Below are positions 52,400 to 58,468 of a DNA stretch of 64,000 nucleotides, piece after piece. The first letter of the stretch is position 1. Every line of letters starts with the position of its first letter. Location of the stretch: contig JBAQLV010000013.1 in assembly GCA_049302185.1 (NCBI GenBank), positions 166,084 through 230,083 on the forward strand, written 5' to 3'. The notes below the pieces were generated by a model that searched no databases, was not told the origin of the DNA, and saw only the letters and a list, made by a program, of their open reading frames with translations. The stretch comes from UBA1546 sp049302185. GTDB taxonomy: Bacteria > Nitrospirota > Thermodesulfovibrionia > Thermodesulfovibrionales > UBA1546. The position numbers and the translations under genes are program-made.

Positions 52400-52719
52400 T
52401 CAACGGACAACAGCCCTAATAATTTTCAGGATAAGTCTCACCTTGTCCTCATCAGCCTCTTTAAGTAATTTACTTATATTATCAGTCAGTTCTTTACTCC
52501 TCGACAAGTGCATAAATTCAAAAAGGTCTTTTATTTCTACATTTAATGCATTGGCTATTTTCTCCAATGTGTCAAGAGAAGGATAACTTTTCCCCACTTC
52601 TATTCGGCTTAGATGTTTTGAATCATACCCACCTTTTCTGAAAGTTCTTCCTGCGATAGTCCTTTTGCCTTTCGTAACTCCTTTATTCGTGCTCCGAGTA
52701 ATTCCTTTGTCGTTTTCAT
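52400..52719 (-). pseudogene. Frameshifted XRE-family regulator
   Basis: From ATG 52719 the frame reads MKTTKELLGARIKELRKAKGLSQEELSE, the first half of an XRE helix-turn-helix, then meets a stop; a one-base shift restores GYDSKHLSRIEVGKSYPSLDTLEKIANAL and runs to 52400. Together they make an about 105-residue regulator of the Cro/C1 type with a C-terminal helical region. One missing base near 52630 explains the break. It could be a real mutation or a sequencing error. It is divergent from the antitoxin-like gene and may once have regulated it. Confidence 0.75.
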
Positions 52720-52834
52720 AAGTATTTGTATGTATTCATAAAATACCGCCCCTTTATTGTGATAAAATTACTCATAACATGCATTCTTGGGAATATGTTA
52801 AAATTAATAAAATCTCTATGGGAGGTGCTGGATT

Positions 52835-53050
52835 ATGAGCAGTTCAACTATTAATAACTTGATTGAAGATTTCAGCCATCTGAAGCTTGATGATAAGGAA
52901 TATGCAGTTGATGTCATAAAAAAACAGCTTATAGACGCCAAAAGGGAAGCTATTGCCAAGAAGGCGAAAGAGGCAATAGCTAATCTTAGGAAGGGGATGG
53001 TTAAAAGAGGAACACTTAAAGAACTGTACAGGGATTTAGAGAGTGATTAA
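52835..53050 (+). CDS. Small antitoxin-like protein
   Basis: A 71-residue, mostly helical charged protein (MSSSTINNLIEDFSHLKLDDKEYAVDVIKKQL..) with GGGAGG nine bases before its ATG. Its helical N-terminal part followed by KRGTLKELYRDLESD is the layout of type II antitoxins paired with RelE-like toxins. The toxin frame overlaps its stop but breaks off after 15 codons, so any protein made would have no partner here. The family call rests on shape and context. Confidence 0.6.
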   Translation: MSSSTINNLIEDFSHLKLDDKEYAVDVIKKQLIDAKREAIAKKAKEAIANLRKGMVKRGTLKELYRDLESD

Positions 53051-53090
53051 GATAACATGGGACATCAGATTCAGGGGACACCATACTTAA
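53043..53090 (+). pseudogene. Truncated RelE-like toxin start
   Basis: GTG 53043 overlaps the antitoxin stop and reads VIKITWDIRFRGHHT before a stop. The first ten residues look like the start of a RelE/ParE-type toxin. The remainder is replaced by AGGGGACACCATACTTAATT, a sequence I recall next to REP-associated transposase elements, though I cannot verify that here. Confidence 0.45.
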
Positions 53091-53232
53091 TTCTTGAAAT
53101 ATTGAAATCTTAAATAGAGCCTATTTCCCGCATTGATATTTGCTCTTCTCCTTTAATATCAGGTTTTAGTCATTCCAGCTTTTCTTCGGCCCGGATTGAT
53201 TCCCAAATAATCTGCCAAATTCACTCAACCGA

Positions 53233-53265
53233 ATACTTGACAATTTTACTAAGGTATTTTAAGAT
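53233..53265 (+). promoter_or_regulatory. Promoter with IscR-type operator in front of the Fe-S operon
   Basis: TTGACA (53237-53242), 17 bases, TAAGAT (53260-53265). The 25 bases 53233-53257 (ATACTTGACAATTTTACTAA and five more, GGTAT) match the type 1 IscR site pattern and cover the -35. The ATG of the regulator lies only six bases after the -10, so its mRNA would start at or next to the start codon. Confidence 0.72.
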
Positions 53266-53271
53266 TTTCGT

Positions 53272-53715
53272 ATGCTGAGGTTATCCAGAAAGGGACAGTA
53301 TGGCGTAAGGGCGATGTTTGAAATAGCAAGAGGGCATGGCAATAAACCTGTTCCCATAAAAGAGATAGCTGAGAGACAGGCTGTTTCTGGTGCCTACCTT
53401 GAGCAGATACTTAATAAACTTAAAAATGGAGGACTGATACGGAGCGTTAAGGGGCCTGGGGGCGGCTATGTGCTGAGTAAGAAGCCGGAAGACGTAAGCA
53501 TCAGCGCTATCCTTAATGAACTTGAAGGCCCTGTAGCCATAACGTCCTGCCTTGACCCCGAGAAGGGATGTGTAAGGGTTGATGGATGTGTAACGTATAT
53601 GCTGTGGAAATCCCTCGGCGAAAAGATAGATGCGTTTCTCATGACTGTCACATTAAAGGACTTAATTACAGGAACGCTTTTTAAGAAGAATTTAAAATTA
53701 AAAATTAAAAGTTAA
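53272..53715 (+). CDS. Rrf2-family Fe-S cluster regulator (IscR-like)
   Basis: Winged-helix transcription factor of 147 residues, start MLRLSRKGQYGVRAMFEIA. Three cysteines, Cys93, Cys100 and Cys106, fit the [2Fe-2S] ligands of IscR (C92, C98, C104 in E. coli), so it should sense cluster status and repress the operon it heads. The last eight or so residues (KNLKLKIKS) come from a TTAAAAT heptamer-like array at 53688-53718. No ribosome site precedes the ATG, which fits leaderless translation. tusA-like, iscS-like and iscU genes follow. Confidence 0.92.
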   Translation: MLRLSRKGQYGVRAMFEIARGHGNKPVPIKEIAERQAVSGAYLEQILNKLKNGGLIRSVKGPGGGYVLSKKPEDVSISAILNELEGPVAITSCLDPEKGCVRVDGCVTYMLWKSLGEKIDAFLMTVTLKDLITGTLFKKNLKLKIKS

Positions 53716-53722
53716 AAGTGAT

Positions 53723-53980
53723 ATGAAGTTTGTAGAGAACGTTAAGGCAGATGTAACAACAGACATAGTTTATATGATGTGTCCGATGCATCTGCTTAAA
53801 CTTGAGGAAAAAATCAGGGAACTGGATGACGGGCAGATACTGGAGATAATGACTGACTATGACGGCGCGCTTGAAGATATTCCCGGCTGGTGTGAAAAAA
53901 CGGGAAATGAATTTTTAGGGATGAGTGAGACGGAAGATTTTTATAAATTTTATATCAGGAAGAAGGTGAAGCGAAAATGA
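53723..53980 (+). CDS. TusA-like sulfur carrier protein
   Basis: An 85-residue protein with the SirA/TusA fold. The persulfide-carrying cysteine sits in the family motif MMCPMHLLKLEEKI (Cys20-Pro21), followed by LEIMTDYDGALEDIPGWCEKTGNEFLG and the closing strand FYKFYIRKK. It would receive sulfur as persulfide and pass it on. Placed immediately before an iscS-like gene without the PLP lysine, it may bring sulfur from elsewhere to the scaffold. Its stop overlaps the next start as ATGA. Confidence 0.87.
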   Translation: MKFVENVKADVTTDIVYMMCPMHLLKLEEKIRELDDGQILEIMTDYDGALEDIPGWCEKTGNEFLGMSETEDFYKFYIRKKVKRK

Positions 53981-55197
53981 GGAAGCGCTATTTTGACCAT
54001 GTTGCGACAAACCCTCTTGACAGCCGTGTCTTTGATGCCATGATGCCTTATTTCACGGAGGACTTTGGAAATCCCCTGAGCATTTATGACCTTGGCACAA
54101 AGGCAAAAGAGGCAATAGAAAATGCAAGGGCGCAGGCTGCATCACTCATTAATTCAAAGTCATCGGAGATAATCTTTACATCAAGCGGAGCCGAGGCAAA
54201 TAACTTTGCGCTACGAGGCATTGCGCTTGCAAGGCAGAATGAAGGAAAGCATGTAATCGTCTCTAAGATGGAGCACCATTCAATTCTTAATTCTGCGCGG
54301 TTTCTTGAAAAGATGGGTTTTGTAGTGACTTTTCTTCCTGTGGATAAGTATGGGATCGTTGACCCCGACATGGTAAAAAAATCTATAACAAAAGAGACAA
54401 CGCTCATATCTGTAATCCATGCAAGCAGTGAGGTTGGGACTATAGAGCCTATAAAAGAGATAGGCAGGATTGCAAAAGAAAAAGGGATAATCTTTCATAC
54501 AGATGCAGTTGCAGCAGCAGGAAATATCCCTGTTGATGTGAAAGAACTTGGCGTTGACCTTTTAAGCATGGCTGCGCATCAGTTTTACGGGCCTAAAGGC
54601 GCAGGCGCTCTTTATGTGAGAGAGGGACTGAGAATAGTTCCGCTTATTTACGGCGGCATACAGGAAAACGGAAGAAGAGCAGGCACTGAAAATGTCCCTG
54701 CAATTGTCGGGATGGGCAGGGCAGCAAAACTTGCAAAAGATGAGATGGCTGATAGAATGGAGCAGGCTAAGAAATTAAGGAATAAACTTATTAAGGGCGT
54801 ATCAGACATTGAAAACATTTATCTTACAGGACATCCTGTCGGAAACGACTCGCAACGAGAAAACAGGCTTCCGGCACATGCGAGTTTTACAGTTGAATTC
54901 ATAGAAGGCGAGGCAATGCTTCTGCTTCTTGCAGCAAAGGGCATTTATGCCGCTTCCGGTTCTGCATGTTCGTCAAAGGCATTAAAGGCATCGCCTGTTT
55001 TGCTGTCAATGGGCGTGTCTTCAAATCTGGCTCAGGGCTCGATTGTCTTTACGCTTGGCGCCGGCAACACAGAGGAAGATATAGATTCCCTGCTTTCTGA
55101 GTTTCCGCAGGTGATAAAAAGATTAAGAGAGATGTCCCCCTATGCAAAAGGTTGGGGAACGAAAGGAGAGGGTGGAGAATGTACAGTGCAAAAGTAA
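53977..55197 (+). CDS. Cysteine desulfurase-like protein lacking the PLP lysine
   Basis: NifS/IscS-family fold, 406 residues, normally a PLP enzyme that takes sulfur from cysteine. Start YFDHVATNPLD, substrate-stacking His in MEHHSIL (His100) and the persulfide cysteine in SGSACSS (Cys331) are present. The Schiff-base lysine is not: where the family has HK(x)YGPKG, this protein has HQFYGPKG (His201-Gln202). The PLP-contacting Gln in DAxQ is also Ala (DAVA, 176-179). It is therefore unlikely to be an ordinary desulfurase and may serve as a partner of IscU with sulfur delivered by the TusA-like protein. It is followed by iscU, overlapping by 19 bases. Confidence 0.9.
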   Translation: MRKRYFDHVATNPLDSRVFDAMMPYFTEDFGNPLSIYDLGTKAKEAIENARAQAASLINSKSSEIIFTSSGAEANNFALRGIALARQNEGKHVIVSKMEHHSILNSARFLEKMGFVVTFLPVDKYGIVDPDMVKKSITKETTLISVIHASSEVGTIEPIKEIGRIAKEKGIIFHTDAVAAAGNIPVDVKELGVDLLSMAAHQFYGPKGAGALYVREGLRIVPLIYGGIQENGRRAGTENVPAIVGMGRAAKLAKDEMADRMEQAKKLRNKLIKGVSDIENIYLTGHPVGNDSQRENRLPAHASFTVEFIEGEAMLLLLAAKGIYAASGSACSSKALKASPVLLSMGVSSNLAQGSIVFTLGAGNTEEDIDSLLSEFPQVIKRLREMSPYAKGWGTKGEGGECTVQK

Positions 55198-55547
55198 TGG
55201 ACCATTTTACAAATCCGAGGAATGTGGGAGAGATACCTGACGCTGACGGTGTCGGCACAGAGGGGAACCCTACGTGCGGGGATGTGATGCAGATTTTTAT
55301 AAAGGTGAAGGACAACACGATAGTCGATGCAAAGTTCAAGACGTTCGGATGCGGCGCTGCTATTGCGGTAAGCAGTATGATTACGGAGATGATCAAGGGT
55401 AAGACGATTGATGAGGTGTTAGCAATATCAAAGGAGACCGTTGCAAATGAATTGGACGGACTGCCTGCGCAGAAGATGCATTGCTCTAATTTAGGAGCGG
55501 ATGCGCTTAAGAAAGCCATTGAAGATTACAGGAGCAAAAACAAATGA
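55179..55547 (+). CDS. iscU: Fe-S cluster scaffold IscU
   Basis: Scaffold on which [2Fe-2S] clusters are built. ATG 55179 follows GGAGAGGGTGGAG and gives 122 residues starting MYSAKVMDHFTNPRNVGEI, as in the family. The cluster ligands are all present: Cys33 with Asp35 (PTCGD), Cys58 (FGCGAA) and Cys102 (MHCSNL). It overlaps the desulfurase-like gene and ends the operon. HscA, HscB and ferredoxin genes of the full ISC system are absent here. Confidence 0.95.
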   Translation: MYSAKVMDHFTNPRNVGEIPDADGVGTEGNPTCGDVMQIFIKVKDNTIVDAKFKTFGCGAAIAVSSMITEMIKGKTIDEVLAISKETVANELDGLPAQKMHCSNLGADALKKAIEDYRSKNK

Positions 55548-55827
55548 TTCGCCATTATTTCAGTCATTCCCGAGAAAGTGGGAATCTATGATGCAGCAAT
55601 ACGCAACACAAATAAAATGCTGGATCCCTTTGATATGCCTTTTGCCTATGACCCTGCCACAGGCAGAGTCTGGTCCATCAAAAAAGGTTTTGAGAACCGG
55701 TGACCTTTACCCCGCTCGGATTTTCTAATGGGGTTTACAAGTTCAATTTCAGACTGGTAATATAGCAAGTGTCCGTGATTAGTGTCAGTGAGTAATAATT
55801 ACTGACACTCACAACTGACACTGCACT
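55548..55827. other. Gap with three dispersed repeats
   Basis: Contains a TCATTCCCGAGAAAGTGGGAA dispersed palindrome (55562-55582), a degenerate member of the GTTAGAAA hairpin family (CCCCGCTCGGATTTTCTAATGGGG, 55710-55733) and an inverted AGTGTCAGT / ACTGACACT repeat (55773-55808). No gene seen; the tRNA promoter was not identified. Confidence 0.55.
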
Positions 55828-55922
<95 letters not shown>

Positions 55923-55930
55923 GAAACGGC

Positions 55931-56011
55931 AGTTAGTTAAAAGTTGAGAGTGAAAAGTGAAAAGTTTTAGAGACTCGAAACTTCTAACTTTCAACTTTAA
56001 ACTTTTAACTT
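55931..56011. repeat. Inverted heptamer arrays after tRNA-Ser
   Basis: Left array AGTTAGTTAAAAGTTGAGAG and on (55931-55968), short loop, right array AACTTCTAACTTTCAACTTT and on (55979-56011) in reverse complement. It lies between tRNA-Ser and the DUF2155 lipoprotein gene. Confidence 0.88.
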
Positions 56012-56028
56012 AGATTGAGGGGGGTTAT

Positions 56029-56586
56029 ATGAACAAAAAGATTGTGATAGCAGTAATGTTAAGTTTAGCGCTGGTATATTTTGTCGGCTGTAAAAAGAAG
56101 GAACAACAGCCTGTCCCTAAGGCGCCGGCGATGCCGCAAGGGATGGGAGTGCTTCCACAAGAACATACAGCACCGCAGGGGCATCAGATGATGTCAGGCG
56201 GAAAGCTTCAGGTTGTTGTCCCTGATAACGTAAAAGGCAAGTGGAACTCTGTCAAGGTTCTAATAGAGGAGAAGGATACAAAAAAAGTACAGGAATATAC
56301 AGTTAAACTCAACAGCGAGTGGAAAATTCCAGGTTCCAATTTAAAGGTGACTGTTGGGGAGTTTCTTCCTGATTTCACGATGGACGGGGATAAAATAACT
56401 TCAGGCTCAAGTGAGCCGAATAATCCGGCGGTTGGCATAAAGATAGCAGAGGGTGGCAAGCAAATATTCCCTGCTCAGGGAAAGCAATGGGGATGGCTGT
56501 GGTCCCGCAGAGAACTGCAATCAGTGCATCCATTTGAACATCCCAAGTATAATATTATATTAAAAGAACCTGTGAAGAATGGATAG
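56029..56586 (+). CDS. DUF2155-domain lipoprotein
   Basis: A 185-residue probable lipoprotein: signal segment, FVGC with Cys21, then a Pro/Gln/Met-rich linker to about residue 55. The C-terminal half fits DUF2155, with NSEWKIPGSNLKVTVGEFLPDF, the gap motif QIFPAQGKQWGWLW and the ending HPFEHPKYNIILKEP. Family function is unknown; envelope location follows from the lipobox. AGGGGGG precedes the ATG. It lies alone between two tRNA genes. Confidence 0.88.
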   Translation: MNKKIVIAVMLSLALVYFVGCKKKEQQPVPKAPAMPQGMGVLPQEHTAPQGHQMMSGGKLQVVVPDNVKGKWNSVKVLIEEKDTKKVQEYTVKLNSEWKIPGSNLKVTVGEFLPDFTMDGDKITSGSSEPNNPAVGIKIAEGGKQIFPAQGKQWGWLWSRRELQSVHPFEHPKYNIILKEPVKNG

Positions 56587-56595
56587 TTTGGCAAT

Positions 56596-56672
56596 GCGCC
56601 CATAGCTCAGCTGGATAGAGCGTCGGACTACGAATCCGCAGGTCGGGGGTTCGAATCCTCCTGGGCGCGCCA
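56596..56672 (+). tRNA. tRNA-Arg (anticodon ACG)
   Basis: Acceptor stem GCGCCCA pairs with TGGGCGC; discriminator G and CCA are encoded. The anticodon loop CTACGAA gives ACG, whose A34 is normally converted to inosine by TadA. The gene for TadA follows 110 bases downstream. Confidence 0.97.
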
Positions 56673-56710
56673 AACGAATTTGCTTCAGCAAAATTCGAAG
56701 TCGTTAAAGA

Positions 56711-56760
56711 CAGTGTATAGTGAATAGTGAACAGTGAATAGAACTGAATACTATTCACTC
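56711..56760. repeat. Inverted heptamer array between tRNA-Arg and tadA
   Basis: Left array GTGTATAGTGAATAGTGAAC and on (56711-56742), right short array CTATTCACTC (56750-56760). Same GTGAATA unit as in the apbE leader. Confidence 0.85.
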
Positions 56761-56782
56761 GGGTCTGTCAACTATTTCTCTG

Positions 56783-57241
56783 GTGAATAACGATAAAAAA
56801 CACATTCATTTCATGAGGCTGGCTCTTGAAGAGGCAAGTCTTGCTTTTTCTGAGGGCGAAGTGCCTGTCGGCGCTGTTCTTGTCAGTGAAGATGTTGTTA
56901 TTTCCCGGACGCACAATACCCGTGAATCATCAAAAGACCCTACTGCGCACGCAGAGATGATTGCAATAAGAATCGGAGCAGAAAAGGGCAGTAGCTGGCG
57001 GTTAGGTGAAGCCACACTCTATGTGACAAAAGAGCCGTGTATTATGTGTGCGGGTGCAATGGTGAATGCAAGGATAGCCAGACTTGTTTACGGCTGTAAA
57101 GATGAAAAAGGCGGAGCAGTTGACAGCCTTTATAAACTCCTGAGTGACAGAAGGCTTAACCATCAGGTTGAGGTTGTTTCAGGGATTCTTAAAGATGAAT
57201 GTGCAGAGATGTTGATAAAGTTTTTTAAGGAACGCAGATAG
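56783..57241 (+). CDS. tadA: tRNA-specific adenosine deaminase
   Basis: Deaminates A34 of tRNA-Arg(ACG) to inosine so that it can read CGU, CGC and CGA. The 152 residues contain the zinc and proton-shuttle motif HAEMIAI (His, catalytic Glu) and PCIMCAGAMVNARI (two Cys ligands). The start is GTG 56783. It is next to the gene of its own substrate tRNA-Arg(ACG). Confidence 0.96.
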   Translation: MNNDKKHIHFMRLALEEASLAFSEGEVPVGAVLVSEDVVISRTHNTRESSKDPTAHAEMIAIRIGAEKGSSWRLGEATLYVTKEPCIMCAGAMVNARIARLVYGCKDEKGGAVDSLYKLLSDRRLNHQVEVVSGILKDECAEMLIKFFKERR

Positions 57242-57316
57242 ATTCCTGCCATACATCTATTCTTCAATTACTTTTTTGTTTTAAACTAAAAACTACTCAC
57301 TGATAACTGTTGTTAT

Positions 57317-57406
57317 GGAGAGGTGCCAGAGAGGCTGAATGGGGCGGTCTCGAAAACCGTTGTGGGGGCAACTTCACCGGGGGTTCAAATCCCTCCCTCT
57401 CCGCCA
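57317..57406 (+). tRNA. tRNA-Ser (anticodon CGA)
   Basis: Acceptor stem GGAGAGG pairs with CCTCTCC; discriminator G and CCA are encoded. The loop CTCGAAA, closed by CGGT/ACCG, gives anticodon CGA, reading UCG. The long variable arm identifies tRNA-Ser. Acceptor stem and T arm are very like the tRNA-Ser at 55828. Confidence 0.96.
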
Positions 57407-57413
57407 TGAAAAA

Positions 57414-57450
57414 CAGTTTAAAGTTTAGAGTTGAAAGTTAAGAGTTAAGA
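57414..57450. repeat. Heptamer array after tRNA-Ser(CGA)
   Basis: Degenerate AGTTTAAAGTTTAGAGTTGA array ending in AGTTAAGAGTTAAGA. The 50 bases upstream of the tRNA hold possible complementary units (TAAACTAAAAACTACTCAC), so the tRNA gene may lie in the loop of an inverted pair. Confidence 0.65.
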
Positions 57451-57486
57451 CTAACTTACAAAATCAAGAAAGGATGGCGCTGAAGT

Positions 57487-57582
57487 ATGGATAGGATTCT
57501 TGAAAGAAGTAAATATTTAATCTTGATTGCCATTGTCTTTGCAGCGCTTATCGCATTCAGCCATTTCAAAAGCAAGGACTGA
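57487..57582 (+). pseudogene. Truncated small membrane protein (UPF0114-like start)
   Basis: ATG 57487 reads MDRILERSKYLILIAIVFAALIAFS, then HFKSKD and a stop, 31 residues in all. The first 20 resemble the beginning of the UPF0114 (YqhA) membrane family, which is normally about 160-180 residues, so this is probably a remnant. It could alternatively be a true single-span small protein. Confidence 0.4.
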
Positions 57583-57684
57583 TTAGAATTCAGATGTTTG
57601 GTATCTTGACATTAAAAAGAAAAGAACCTGAACAGTGCAGTTAAAAGTTAAAATGGCCGTAGGGTGGATATGGGGGTTCATGAT

Positions 57685-58383
57685 ATGACAGCTTTTTTAG
57701 CGTCGCTCATCTTTGTCGTTTTAGCTGAGATGGGCGACAAGACCCAGCTTCTTGCAATGGCTTTTGCCTGTCGGTATCGCTGGCAGACAGTCATGTGGGG
57801 GGTATTAGTCGCAACAGCGGCAAATCATCTTATGGCTGCTGCACTGGGTAATTACCTGAACGCAATTGTGCCTATGGAATATGTAAAGATAGCAGCGGCT
57901 GCATCTTTCATCATTTTCGGCTTGTGGACTATACGTGGAGACAAACTGCAAGATGAGGACAAAAAATATAAGTTCAGTCCTTTCTGGACAGTAACAATAG
58001 CCTTTTTTATAGCTGAGATGGGTGACAAGACCCAATTGGCAACGATAGCCCTTGCCGTGGAATACAACACCATCATTCCTGTCTGGCTTGGGACAACGCT
58101 TGGTATGCTCATTTCCAATGCCATTGGGATAATATTCGGCATAGTAATGGGTAAGAGGATACCTGAAAGAACGATAAAATGGGCAGCAGCCTTAATCTTT
58201 ATCGGTTTTGGAGTATGGGGGCTTCATGAAACATTGCCGGGACATTTCCGCAGCCCTGTCGTTGTCGCGGCCGGCGCAGCCCTGCTCGGGCTTTCCATAT
58301 ATGTCATGTACCGGATAGGAGGCAAAGAGCCTCAGTTGGCGAATGTCTGCGAGAGGGTTGAAGCCCTCGGCAAAAAAACATGA
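57685..58383 (+). CDS. GDT1/TMEM165 family divalent cation transporter
   Basis: Membrane protein of 232 residues with about six membrane segments in two inverted halves, each with the diagnostic AEMGDKTQL motif (near residues 13 and 113). The family exports Mn2+ or Ca2+ from the cytoplasm. I chose ATG 57685, eight bases after GGGGG; an ATG at 57664 is also in frame. A yybP-ykoY manganese riboswitch was looked for upstream and not seen. It precedes a P-type cation ATPase gene by 85 bases. Confidence 0.92.
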   Translation: MTAFLASLIFVVLAEMGDKTQLLAMAFACRYRWQTVMWGVLVATAANHLMAAALGNYLNAIVPMEYVKIAAAASFIIFGLWTIRGDKLQDEDKKYKFSPFWTVTIAFFIAEMGDKTQLATIALAVEYNTIIPVWLGTTLGMLISNAIGIIFGIVMGKRIPERTIKWAAALIFIGFGVWGLHETLPGHFRSPVVVAAGAALLGLSIYVMYRIGGKEPQLANVCERVEALGKKT

Positions 58384-58468
58384 TTCAGACAGAGGATCAG
58401 TCGTCATATAAATCATAAAAAGAAATGGTTCCTTCAGGAACTGTTTGATTAATTCTAAAGGGGCATAT

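Noticed and set aside
57583..57684. yybP-ykoY manganese riboswitch before the GDT1-like gene
   Set aside because: Only about 100 bases are available and the conserved loops of that riboswitch are not visible.
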